Under the pieces are notes generated by a model. The model was not told the DNA's origin. It saw nothing but the letters and a program-made list of their open reading frames with translations, and ran no database searches. The translations under genes were made by a program, and so were the position numbers. DNA of 15,208 nucleotides from JAZDCJ01 sp036311985 (GTDB taxonomy: Bacteria; Actinomycetota; Actinomycetes; Actinomycetales; Micrococcaceae), in the NCBI RefSeq assembly GCF_036311985.1, contig NZ_JAZDCJ010000047.1; one strand, given 5' to 3'. Below are positions 6,683 through 13,416 of this stretch, piece after piece (position 1 is the stretch's first letter; each line of letters starts with the position of its first letter).

Positions 6683-6856
6683 ATGGACAGTCACTCACCG
6701 TGCCGGCCCGTCGCGTACGCGCGCAGCGCCGGCATTTCCACGCCCAGCCTTCCCGATGCCGCCGACTCCTCGGAGCCTTCTAGACGCGGCTTGACCCTTG
6801 CCGGGGGACCGTGGTCCCCGCGCCCAGTTCCTGCCACCGGGGCGGTGGCGCGCTAG
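6683..6856 (+). CDS. Possible 57-codon leader ORF before the CNNM genes
   Basis: An ATG at 6683, with GGAG (6674-6677) five bases upstream, opens a frame of 57 codons that ends in TAG at 6854-6856, directly touching the CNNM start ATG at 6857 and in the same frame. The predicted peptide starts MDSHSPCRPVAY, ends PVPATGAVAR, and has ten prolines. I recognise no domain. Against it being an ordinary gene, third-position GC (44 of 57 codons) is lower than in neighbours and second-position GC is high, so the coding periodicity is poor. It may be a cis-acting leader peptide that couples translation to the CNNM gene, which lacks a clear ribosome site of its own, or it may be chance within a structured leader. 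Confidence 0.4.
   Translation: MDSHSPCRPVAYARSAGISTPSLPDAADSSEPSRRGLTLAGGPWSPRPVPATGAVAR
6804..6849 (+). promoter_or_regulatory. Two hairpins in the leader just before the CNNM start
   Basis: GGGGAC (6804-6809) pairs with GTCCCC (6814-6819) around CGTG, and GCCACC (6833-6838) pairs with GGTGGC (6844-6849) around GGGGC. The second hairpin ends seven bases before the CNNM ATG and holds the only G-rich sequence that could act as its ribosome site. Folding would therefore hide the site unless ribosomes finishing the leader ORF open it. I do not recognise an M-box or other named riboswitch here. Confidence 0.4.
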
Positions 6857-8173
6857 ATGGAATGGTTGTTCCTGGCCTTCGGCGTCCTGCTGATCCTCGG
6901 AACCGGGTTCTTCGTCGCCGTCGAGTTCTCCCTCGTCGCCCTTGACCAGACCACGGTGCAGCGCGCCGTGGACGCGGGCGACAAGAAGGCGGCGACCCTC
7001 ATGAAGTGCCTCAAGTCGCTGTCGACCCAGTTGTCCTCGTGCCAGCTGGGCATCACCCTGACGACGCTCCTGACGGGCTACGTCATGGAGCCCTCCGTCG
7101 GCCGGCTGCTGACCCCCGTCCTCGAGGGCGCCGGCCTCGGCGAGGCCTCGGCCCCCATATCGCTCATCGTCGCGATGGTCCTGGCCACGCTCTTCTCGAT
7201 GGTCATCGGCGAGCTCATCCCCAAGAACCTCGCGATTGCCGAGGCGTTCGCCGTGGGGCGGATCCTCGCCCGGCCGCAGCTCGTCTTCACGGCGGTCTTC
7301 AAGCCGGCCATCGTCGTCCTGAACGGGTTCTCCAACCGGGTCCTGCACCTCTTCGGCCTCGAGGCGAAGGAGGAGATCTCGGGCGCGCGCAGCCCGGCCG
7401 AGCTCGCCTCCCTCGTCCGCCGTTCGGCCGACATGGGCACCTTGGACCGCGACACGGCGAACTTCCTGGCCCGGACCCTGCGCTTCTCCGACCGCTCGGC
7501 GGCCGACGTGATGACGCCGCGCATCCGGATGGAGACGGTGCGCTCCGACGAGCCGATCCCGGCCATCATCGAGACGGCGCGGCGCACGGGGTACTCCCGC
7601 TTCCCCGTCATCGGCGAGTCCGCCGACGACGTCCTCGGCGTCTGCCACGTCAAGAAGGCGGTGGCCGTGCCGCGCGACCGCCGCGGCGAACTCGTGGCTG
7701 CGAACATCATGACGGAGATCATCTCCGTCCCGGAGACCGTCCACCTGAACTCCCTGATCTCGGAGCTGCGCGAGGCGAACCTCCAGGTCGCCATGGTGCT
7801 CGACGAGTACGGCGGCACGGCGGGCATGGTCACGCTCGAGGACCTCGTCGAGGAGATCGTCGGCGAGGTCTCTGACGAGCACGACCGCGTCAAGCCCGGC
7901 GTGCTGCAGTCCGCCACGGGCATCTGGTACTTCCCGGGGCTGCTCAGGCCGGACGAGGTGACCGAGCAGGTCCCGGGCATCGAGGTGCCCGACGACGCGG
8001 CCTACGAGACCGTCGGCGGCTACATCATGAGCGAGCTCGGGCGCATTCCGTCCGTGGGCGACGCGGTCGAGGCCGGCCACGGACGGCTCGTCGTGGAGGC
8101 CATGGACGCGCGCCGGGTCGAACGGGTGAGCTTCAGGCCCGCCGAACCCGCGGTGCAGGAGGAGGGGCGATGA
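6857..8173 (+). CDS. CNNM/CorC (HlyC) family membrane protein, full-length
   Basis: The 438-residue protein has the complete family layout. Residues 1-170 are a DUF21/CNNM transmembrane domain with several hydrophobic segments, CQLGIT (62-67) and the conserved GELIPKN (118-124). Residues 213-340 are a CBS pair, the second half with DEYGGTAGMVTLEDLVEEIV (316-335). Residues 350-435 are a CorC_HlyC domain. Relatives are tied to Mg2+ (and Co2+) export or homeostasis; the older name hemolysin is misleading. It overlaps the next CNNM gene by four bases (ATGA), so the two are co-translated and may form a heterodimer. The Rv1842c-Rv1841c pair of M. tuberculosis is, from memory, arranged the same way. 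The start has no good ribosome site and follows a leader ORF. Substrate is inferred from the family. Confidence 0.92.
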   Translation: MEWLFLAFGVLLILGTGFFVAVEFSLVALDQTTVQRAVDAGDKKAATLMKCLKSLSTQLSSCQLGITLTTLLTGYVMEPSVGRLLTPVLEGAGLGEASAPISLIVAMVLATLFSMVIGELIPKNLAIAEAFAVGRILARPQLVFTAVFKPAIVVLNGFSNRVLHLFGLEAKEEISGARSPAELASLVRRSADMGTLDRDTANFLARTLRFSDRSAADVMTPRIRMETVRSDEPIPAIIETARRTGYSRFPVIGESADDVLGVCHVKKAVAVPRDRRGELVAANIMTEIISVPETVHLNSLISELREANLQVAMVLDEYGGTAGMVTLEDLVEEIVGEVSDEHDRVKPGVLQSATGIWYFPGLLRPDEVTEQVPGIEVPDDAAYETVGGYIMSELGRIPSVGDAVEAGHGRLVVEAMDARRVERVSFRPAEPAVQEEGR

Positions 8174-9261
8174 ACGACTGGGCTGGAATCTTCTGGCTGG
8201 TGGTCCTGCTCATCGGCAACGCCTTCTTCGTCGGCGCCGAGTTCGCCGTGATGACGGCCCGACGCAGCCAGATCGAGCCGCTGGCCGAGCAGGGCAGGGC
8301 ATCGGCGCGGACCGCGTTGCGCGCCATGGAGAACGTCTCGCTCATGCTGGCCGTCTGCCAGCTGGGCATCACGGTCTGCTCGCTGTTGATCCTCAACGTG
8401 GCCGAGCCGGCGATCCACCACCTCTTCGCCGCGCCCCTGGAGGCGCTGGGCCTGCCGCACGAGGCCGCCGACACCGCGGCCTTCATCCTCGCGCTGATGA
8501 TCGTGACGTTCCTGCACGTGACCTTCGGCGAGATGGTCCCCAAGAACATCTCCGTGAGCGTGGCCGACAAGGCCGTCCTGGTCCTTGCGCCGCCGCTGCT
8601 CTGGCTGTCCAAGGTGGTCTACCCCGTCGTGGTGGTCCTGAACTGGATCGCGAACCACGCCCTCCGCTTGATGAAGGTGGAGCCGAAGGACGAGGTGACC
8701 TCCTCGTTCACCCTCGAGGAAGTCCAGAGCATCGTGGAGGAGTCCACGCGGCACGGCCTCGTCGAGGACGAGTCGGGCCTGTTGTCCGGGGCGCTCGAGT
8801 TCTCCGACTACACGGCGGAGAAGATCATGGTCCCCGTGGGGCAGCTCATCTCGCTGCCCTCGACCACCACCCCGGCCACGTTCGAACGCGCGGTCGGCCG
8901 GACGGGGTTCTCCCGGTTCGTCATGCTCGACGACGAGGGCGAACTCAGCGGCTACCTGCACCTCAAGGACGTCATGGGCATTCCCCAGGCGCGCTACGAG
9001 GACCCGATTCCGGTCACCCGCCTGCGCAGCCTGGCGAACCTGCGCCCGGAGGACGAGGTCGAGGACGCGCTCGCGGTGATGCAGCGGACCGGATCGCATC
9101 TGGCCCGCGTCAACGCACCCGACGGAACGACGCTGGGCATCCTGTTCCTCGAGGACGTGCTGGAACAACTCGTCGGCGAGATCCGGGACGCGACGCAGAG
9201 CCATGGCATCCGGCGGCTCAACGGCATGGACCATAATGCAAATGAATCTCATTTGAGTTAG
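8170..9261 (+). CDS. CNNM family membrane protein lacking the CorC_HlyC domain
   Basis: The 363-residue protein is a paralogue of the gene before it. Residues 1-170 form the DUF21/CNNM membrane domain (CQLGITVCSL at 63-72, GEMVPKN at 120-126). Residues 215-340 form a CBS pair ending LFLEDVLEQLVGEI. It then stops after a short polar tail, without the C-terminal CorC_HlyC domain. The short form as second gene of the pair resembles Rv1841c (about 345 residues), so this is a family architecture and not a truncation. GGAGG (8159-8163) upstream of the ATG supports the start, which overlaps the first gene's stop by four bases. Its last codons overlap a Zur-type box and the znu promoter. It probably works with its partner in divalent-cation transport; this is inferred. 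Confidence 0.9.
   Translation: MNDWAGIFWLVVLLIGNAFFVGAEFAVMTARRSQIEPLAEQGRASARTALRAMENVSLMLAVCQLGITVCSLLILNVAEPAIHHLFAAPLEALGLPHEAADTAAFILALMIVTFLHVTFGEMVPKNISVSVADKAVLVLAPPLLWLSKVVYPVVVVLNWIANHALRLMKVEPKDEVTSSFTLEEVQSIVEESTRHGLVEDESGLLSGALEFSDYTAEKIMVPVGQLISLPSTTTPATFERAVGRTGFSRFVMLDDEGELSGYLHLKDVMGIPQARYEDPIPVTRLRSLANLRPEDEVEDALAVMQRTGSHLARVNAPDGTTLGILFLEDVLEQLVGEIRDATQSHGIRRLNGMDHNANESHLS
9239..9255 (+). promoter_or_regulatory. Zur-type operator of the znuACB operon
   Basis: CAAATGA (9239-9245), spacer ATC, TCATTTG (9249-9255) is a perfect 7-3-7 inverted repeat in an AT-rich island. The form is that of Fur-family boxes, and the AATGA/TCATT core resembles actinobacterial Zur sites. It covers the end of the second CNNM gene and sits over the -35/spacer region of the predicted znuA promoter, where binding of zinc-loaded Zur would repress. 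A Fur-family gene lies about 3.6 kb downstream. The symmetry is direct; identity as a Zur site is inferred from context. Confidence 0.8.
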
Positions 9262-9264
9262 AGT
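9259..9264 (+). promoter_or_regulatory. Probable -10 element of the znuACB promoter
   Basis: TAGAGT fits TANNNT and lies four bases after the Zur-type repeat. Its TAG is also the stop codon of the preceding CNNM gene. Transcription would start near 9271, inside the left arm of the hairpin at 9266-9293. No strong -35 is seen, and the Zur box would cover that position. Confidence 0.55.
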
Positions 9265-9265
9265 G

Positions 9266-9293
9266 AAGGGGTGTCCTTGACGGGCACCCCTTT
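9266..9293 (+). terminator. Terminator of the CNNM operon, overlapping the znuA start region
   Basis: AAGGGGTGTCC (9266-9276) pairs with GGGCACCCCTT (9282-9292) around TTGAC, with one G-T pair, and is followed by a T-rich stretch (TTTACTCTGT). It lies 4 bases after the CNNM stop and should end that transcript. A transcript starting at about 9271 would lack part of the left arm, so the znu promoter may escape it. Confidence 0.75.
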
Positions 9294-9316
9294 ACTCTGT
9301 GCTGAAAGGCCCCTCC

Positions 9317-10291
9317 ATGCGTCGAACCGCCCTTCCCCTCGCCCTCGCGGCACTTCTCGCCGCGACGGGCTGCGCGTCCGGAGCGGCGGCCCCTGATCCG
9401 GAAGCGGATGGGCCGCGGATCGTCGCCTCGACGAGCGTCTACGGGGACATCGCCCGCACCGTCGGGGGAGACGCCGTCGAGGTCGAGTCCATCATCGACC
9501 GCATCGCGCAGGACCCGCACTCCTACGAGGCCACGGCCCAGGACAAGCTCGCGCTCTCCAAGGCGGACCTCGTCGTCGCCAACGGGGGAGGCTACGACGC
9601 CTTCGCCGACGTGCTGATCAACGACCTGGGTCTCGAGGAGGAGCAGGTGCTGCGCGCCGTCGACTTCTCGGAGGCCGCCCACGCCGAAGAGGACGGCGAC
9701 CATGACCACGAGGGAGAAGGACACGGGGACGAGGAGCACGCCGAGGAGGACGGCCACGTGCACGCCGCGTACAACGAGCACGTCTGGTACGACGTCCACA
9801 CCGTCGTCGCGCTGGCCCACGCGGTCGCCGAACGACTCGCCGCCCTGGTGCCGGACGAGGCCGAATCCTTCCGGGCCAACGCCACGGCCTTCGAGGAGTC
9901 CCTCGCGCCCGTCGAGGCCAAGCTCACCGAGCTCTCCGCGGCGGCTGACGGACGCGCCTTCGCCATGACCGAGCCCGTGCCCTACTACCTCCTCGTCGAA
10001 GCGGGCCTGCGTGATGCCACGCCGGAGGGCTACAGCGCCGCGATCGAGCACGGCGAGGACGTCTCCCCCCTGCTGCAGCGGCACATGCTGGACGTCCTCG
10101 AGGACGGGACGGTCGCCGTGCTCGCCTACAACGAGCAGACCTCGAGCGCCCAGACCGAGGCCGTCCGGCAGGCCGCCGAGCGGGCCGGCGTTCCTGTTGT
10201 AGAGTTCACCGAGACCATCCCTGACTCGGAGGACTTCGCGTCCTGGATGACGGGCAACATCGAGGCTCTGGAGGCCGCGCTTGCCGGATAG
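9317..10291 (+). CDS. znuA: Zinc/manganese ABC transporter substrate-binding lipoprotein (ZnuA-like)
   Basis: The 324-residue protein begins with a lipoprotein signal: basic MRR, a hydrophobic stretch, then ATGC with the lipidated Cys19. It belongs to the cluster A-I metal-binding proteins. DPHSYE (66-71) supplies a His ligand (His68). A long His/Asp/Glu-rich loop (about 121-149) is typical of zinc binders. EHVWYDVH (154-161) carries the next His. The third ligand region is TEPVPYYLL (218-226), where Glu219 may replace the usual zinc-site His. The protein captures metal outside the membrane and delivers it to ZnuB. The ATG at 9317 is preferred over the GTG at 9299 because GAAAGG (9304-9309) lies seven bases upstream and the signal peptide then starts properly. 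The upstream Zur-type box supports zinc as substrate. Confidence 0.9.
   Translation: MRRTALPLALAALLAATGCASGAAAPDPEADGPRIVASTSVYGDIARTVGGDAVEVESIIDRIAQDPHSYEATAQDKLALSKADLVVANGGGYDAFADVLINDLGLEEEQVLRAVDFSEAAHAEEDGDHDHEGEGHGDEEHAEEDGHVHAAYNEHVWYDVHTVVALAHAVAERLAALVPDEAESFRANATAFEESLAPVEAKLTELSAAADGRAFAMTEPVPYYLLVEAGLRDATPEGYSAAIEHGEDVSPLLQRHMLDVLEDGTVAVLAYNEQTSSAQTEAVRQAAERAGVPVVEFTETIPDSEDFASWMTGNIEALEAALAG
10270..10274 (+). promoter_or_regulatory. Ribosome binding site that fixes the znuC TTG start
   Basis: GGAGG lies six bases before the TTG at 10281, inside the end of znuA. This spacing is ideal. No ATG or GTG gives a comparable start upstream of the conserved ATPase core, so initiation at TTG is the best choice. 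Confidence 0.7.
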
Positions 10292-11114
10292 GGCAGCCAG
10301 CACGACGCCCGCGGTCCGCCTGCGCGGCGCCGGGCTGACGTTCGGACGCAGGACGCTGTGGGAGGGACTCGACCTCGACATCGCCCCCGGCGAATTCCTC
10401 GCCGTGCTCGGCCCCAACGGCTCCGGCAAGACGACCCTCCTGCGCGTGCTGCTGGGGCTGCAGGAGCTGAGCGAGGGCACCGTCGAGGTCTCGGGCCGCC
10501 CCGCTACGCGCGGCTCCCGCCTGATCGGCACGATTCCGCAGCAGAAGAACTTCGCCGACGACACGCCGCTGCGGGCGCGCGACCTCGTGGCGCTGGGCCT
10601 GGACGGACACCGCTGGGGCGTCCGCCTCGGAGGGCGCAGGGCGATGCAGCGCCGGGTCGACGAGCTCTTGGAACTGGTGGGCGCCACCGGGTACGCGGAC
10701 CACCCCGTCGGCCAGCTCTCGGGCGGCGAGCAGCAGCGGCTGCGGGCGGCCCAGGCCCTCGCCGACGACCCGCGGCTGCTCCTGTGCGACGAGCCGCTGC
10801 TGTCGCTCGACCTGCACCACCAGCAGGCCGTGTCCTCCCTGATCCACCGCCAGGCGTGCGAGCAGGGCAGCGCCGTCGTGTTCGTGACCCACGAGATCAA
10901 CCCCGTCCTGGACTATGTGGACCGCGTCCTCTACCTCGCGGGAGGCCGCTTCCACGTCGGAACGCCGCGCGAGGTCATGACGTCGGAGGTCCTCAGCGCC
11001 CTGTACGGCAGCCCGATCGACGTCTTCCACGCCAACGGGCGGATCATCGTCGCCGGGATTCCCGACGCCGTCGCCCACCACCACGGGGAGGAGGAGCACG
11101 ATGGACGCTTCTGA
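10281..11114 (+). CDS. znuC: Zinc/manganese ABC transporter ATP-binding protein (ZnuC-like)
   Basis: This 277-residue ATPase powers uptake of the metal delivered by ZnuA through ZnuB at the cytoplasmic face. All ABC motifs are present: Walker A GPNGSGKT (44-51), Q-loop near Gln87-Gln88, signature LSGGEQQR (146-153), Walker B LLLCDE (166-171), and the switch His204 in VTHE. The C-terminal tail is His/Glu-rich (AHHHGEEEHD), which may bind metal. The start is TTG, overlapping the end of znuA by 11 bases, with a strong ribosome site. Its own end overlaps znuB by 14 bases. Such overlaps indicate tight translational coupling of the three subunits. Family assignment is firm; zinc is inferred from the operon and its operator. 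Confidence 0.93.
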   Translation: MPDRAASTTPAVRLRGAGLTFGRRTLWEGLDLDIAPGEFLAVLGPNGSGKTTLLRVLLGLQELSEGTVEVSGRPATRGSRLIGTIPQQKNFADDTPLRARDLVALGLDGHRWGVRLGGRRAMQRRVDELLELVGATGYADHPVGQLSGGEQQRLRAAQALADDPRLLLCDEPLLSLDLHHQQAVSSLIHRQACEQGSAVVFVTHEINPVLDYVDRVLYLAGGRFHVGTPREVMTSEVLSALYGSPIDVFHANGRIIVAGIPDAVAHHHGEEEHDGRF

Positions 11115-11997
11115 GCTGTTGGGGACGATCTTCAGCTTCGAGAACTACGCCGAGCTGCTCCCGCTCGTGCGGAACTCGATCATCGCCGGAGCCGTGCTGG
11201 GCCTTGTCGGAGGCCTGATCGGGATCTTCGTCATGATGCGGGACATGGGCTTCGCCGTCCACGGCATCGCCGAGCTGAGCTTCGCCGGGGCGGCCTTCGC
11301 GCTGCTCATCGGCGCCAACGTCGTGCTCGGGTCCGTGGTCGGTTCGCTCCTCGCCGCCGTCGTCCTGGGCATCCTGGGCGCCAACGCGCGCGACAGGAAC
11401 TCGATCATCGGCGTGCTCATGCCCTTCGGGCTCGGGCTCGGCATCCTCTTCCTGTCGCTCTACGAGGGGCGCAGCGCCAACAAGTTCGGGCTGCTGACGG
11501 GCCAGATCGTGGCCGTGGACGACGTCCAGCTCGGACTCCTCACCGGGTGCGCCGTGGTCGTCGTCGCGGGGCTGCTGCTGATCTGGCGCCCCCTGACGTT
11601 CGTCAGCGCCGATCCCGTGGTGGCGGCGGCGCGCGGCGTGCCCGCGGGACGCCTGTCGGTCGCCTTTATGCTCCTGCTGGGGCTCGCGGTGGCACTGTCC
11701 ATCCAGGTCGTCGGCGCGCTGCTCGTCCTGAGCCTGCTGATCACCCCTGCCGCCGCCGCCCTGCGCGTGACGGCGCGGCCCGCGTTCACCGTCGCCCTGA
11801 GCATCGCCTTCGCCGTGACGAGCGTGGTCGGCGGGATCCTGCTGGCCCTCGCCGGGCGGCTTCCCATCAGCCCCTATGTCACGACGATCTCCTTCCTGAT
11901 CTACCTGGTCTGCCGGCTCGTCGCGTGGCGGCGTGGCAAGGTCCGCCACCCCCGGGGCGGGGCACGCCGTCCTCAGCCGGAGGCCGTGCGGGCCTGA
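11101..11997 (+). CDS. znuB: Zinc/manganese ABC transporter permease (ZnuB-like)
   Basis: The 298-residue polytopic protein belongs to the ABC-3 permease family. It has about seven to nine hydrophobic segments from residue 24 onward, with the family-typical stretch HGIAELSFAGAAFALLIG (54-71) after the second segment and VVGALLVLSLLITPAAAA near residues 203-220. It forms the membrane channel that receives metal from ZnuA and is driven by ZnuC. The ATG lies after GGGGAGGAGG in the end of znuC, with the two genes overlapping. The last 16 residues are basic and cytosolic. It ends only 12 bases from the stop of the convergent gene at 12010, and no separate terminator fits in that gap. Confidence 0.93.
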   Translation: MDASELLGTIFSFENYAELLPLVRNSIIAGAVLGLVGGLIGIFVMMRDMGFAVHGIAELSFAGAAFALLIGANVVLGSVVGSLLAAVVLGILGANARDRNSIIGVLMPFGLGLGILFLSLYEGRSANKFGLLTGQIVAVDDVQLGLLTGCAVVVVAGLLLIWRPLTFVSADPVVAAARGVPAGRLSVAFMLLLGLAVALSIQVVGALLVLSLLITPAAAALRVTARPAFTVALSIAFAVTSVVGGILLALAGRLPISPYVTTISFLIYLVCRLVAWRRGKVRHPRGGARRPQPEAVRA

Positions 11998-12009
11998 GCG
12001 CTCCCCGGC

Positions 12010-12723
12010 TCAGTAGGGGGATTCGCCGGGGGAGGAGTAGCCGGAACCGGTCCCACGTGGCGGATCGTCGTCCTCCCAGGCACCCGCGGAGCTGTACTGG
12101 CGCCCGTCGTCGCCGCGGCCCGAAAGGCCCCACGGGCCGCCGTACCACGAGGCGGCCGACGGGCCCGGGCGCGCGACATCGTCGTACGCGGGGCGTGCCC
12201 GCGCGGCATTGATCCACGGCCCCGCCCTGTAGGCGGCGGTCTCCTCTTCGGCGCCGCGGAAGACCAGCAGTGCCTCCACCTTTCGGTGGAGCCGGGCTAT
12301 GACGTGCGCTCGGGACTGGGCCTCGCGCACCAGCCGATCCGCGAGCCGCGGTGGCGGATCCTCGGTCTTCAAGAGGTGGAAGGCGAGCTCCACCAGGTCC
12401 TGGTCGTCGAGCCCCTCGATCCCAGAGAGGACGATGTCCGGCGGGCGGACCACCGGCGTGTCCTGGAGCATCATGGCCCGCCAGTCGTAGTCCGGGTCCT
12501 GGAGCCGCTCACTCAACGCGGGGAGGACCAGCTCCAGGGGCGCCTTCCGCTGGTCGACGGGCATCATCCTCCGCAACCGCGGCCCCATCGCCGTCGCCGT
12601 GCGGTCGAGCCGCCGCTCGATCTCCGGCAGCGTGCATCCCTCCCGCACCGAGCGGGCCAGGAGCTCGTAGTCGGCGTCGGTCCACGGCGAGCCGTGGCGT
12701 CCGGTCAGTGGTGTCGTGTCCAT
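12010..12723 (-). CDS. Unrecognised protein with a Myb/SANT-like N-terminus
   Basis: I do not recognise this 237-residue protein. Residues 12-55 (SPWTDADYELL, TLPEIERRLDRT, GPRLRRM) resemble a Myb/SANT-type helix-turn-helix: a leading Trp, acidic first helix and basic third helix, so DNA binding is possible. Residues 60-165 are helical and charged (DDQDLVELAFHLL, RAHVIARLHRKVEALL). Residues 170-237 are low-complexity, rich in Gly, Ser, Pro, Tyr and Asp, and probably disordered. No signal peptide or membrane segment is seen. The ATG has AAGGAG five bases upstream. It lies 144 bases downstream of the Fur-family gene on the same strand and converges with znuB. GC3 is like that of its neighbours and it is very likely a true gene, but its function is unknown. 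Confidence 0.75.
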   Translation of the reverse strand: MDTTPLTGRHGSPWTDADYELLARSVREGCTLPEIERRLDRTATAMGPRLRRMMPVDQRKAPLELVLPALSERLQDPDYDWRAMMLQDTPVVRPPDIVLSGIEGLDDQDLVELAFHLLKTEDPPPRLADRLVREAQSRAHVIARLHRKVEALLVFRGAEEETAAYRAGPWINAARARPAYDDVARPGPSAASWYGGPWGLSGRGDDGRQYSSAGAWEDDDPPRGTGSGYSSPGESPY

Positions 12724-12779
12724 GGGATCTCCTTGTCCGTTGCCCCCAGCATGTCAGCCGGCGGGGCCGCGGAAGCGTG

Positions 12780-12788
12780 TTATCCACA
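12780..12788 (+). other. Single perfect DnaA box
   Basis: TTATCCACA exactly matches the classical DnaA-box consensus. It lies in the 144-base gap upstream of the Myb/SANT-like gene. I see no second clear copy nearby and no AT-rich unwinding element, so this is not a replication origin. It may be a titration or promoter-control site, or chance. Confidence 0.35.
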
Positions 12789-12867
12789 GCTTTGGCGGGA
12801 GAGTGGGACGGGCCAGGTCGGCGGTCCCGGCCAGTGCGGGTGCCACGGCAGCAGAGACGAAGAAGGG

Positions 12868-13296
12868 CTAGGCGGAAGCGCTCGTGCCGCAGTCGGGGCA
12901 CAGCCCGTAGATCTCGACCGTGTGGCTGGGCTCGGTGAAGCCGTGCTCCGCGGCGACGCGCGCGGCCCAGGCCTCGACCGCCGGGGCCTCCACCTCCACG
13001 GCCTTGCCGCACGAGCGGCAGACCAGGTGATGGTGGTGGTGCTCGGCGGCGCACCGCCGGTAGGAGGCCTCGCCGTCCACGGCGCGCAGCACGTCCAGCA
13101 GTCCGTCATCGGTCATCGACTGGAGGATGCGGTACACGGTGGCGAGGGAGACCTTTTCGCCGCGGTCCTGGAGCCAGCGGTGGAGCTCCTGGGCGGTGAC
13201 GAAGTCCTCGAGCTCGCCCAGGGCGGATCCCACGGCAAGGCGCTGCCGGGTGACGCGTTGTTCGCCTCCGCGGGCGGGTGCGCCGGTGTCGGCCAT
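12868..13296 (-). CDS. zur: Fur-family metalloregulator, probably Zur
   Basis: The 142-residue protein has the Fur layout. Residues 12-75 form a winged helix (VTRQRLAVGSALGEL, SLATVYRILQSM). Residues 80-136 form the metal-binding and dimer domain, with a run of five His (86-90), CRSC (93-96) and CPDC (133-136). The two CxxC pairs make the structural zinc site. As a zinc sensor it would repress zinc uptake genes when zinc is plentiful. Its assignment as Zur, not Fur, rests on its place beside znuACB and on the Zur-type box there. AGGAGG (13304-13309, minus strand) lies seven bases before the ATG. The frame is open upstream but antisense to the next gene. No Zur-type repeat is visible in its own promoter. 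Confidence 0.87.
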   Translation of the reverse strand: MADTGAPARGGEQRVTRQRLAVGSALGELEDFVTAQELHRWLQDRGEKVSLATVYRILQSMTDDGLLDVLRAVDGEASYRRCAAEHHHHHLVCRSCGKAVEVEAPAVEAWAARVAAEHGFTEPSHTVEIYGLCPDCGTSASA

Positions 13297-13404
13297 GGGG
13301 GTCCCTCCTGGGCGGGTTGGGTGCGGTCTCGGGCCGCCGGACCGGGGCCGTCGAGTCGCCCTCCAGCCTACCAGCGCGCCCTCGCGCGGGGCCGCGGCCG
13401 CGGC

Positions 13405-13410
13405 TACTGT
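13405..13410 (+). promoter_or_regulatory. -10 element of a probable leaderless promoter
   Basis: TACTGT fits TANNNT and is followed by exactly six bases and then the ATG at 13417. Transcription starting seven bases after the -10 would begin on the A of the start codon. The intervening GGGAGC is too close to act as a Shine-Dalgarno site. Leaderless messages are common in actinobacteria. Confidence 0.6.
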
Positions 13411-13416
13411 GGGAGC

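Noticed and set aside
6677..6856. A known riboswitch (M-box or yybP-ykoY type) before the CNNM genes
   Set aside because: Genes of this family made it worth checking, but I found none of the conserved core sequences I know for these classes. Only simple GC-rich hairpins are visible.
6695..8080. A 461-codon minus-strand open frame opposite the first CNNM gene
   Set aside because: It is rich in Arg, Asp, Gly and His, resembles no family I know, and is the antisense shadow of a clear membrane protein gene.
9218..10900. A 560-codon minus-strand open frame opposite znuA and znuC
   Set aside because: It crosses the boundary of two well-supported genes and the Zur-type operator, and shows no domain. 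It is an antisense shadow.
12780..12788. A replication origin
   Set aside because: Only one DnaA box is present, there is no AT-rich region, and none of dnaA, dnaN, parA or parB is nearby.
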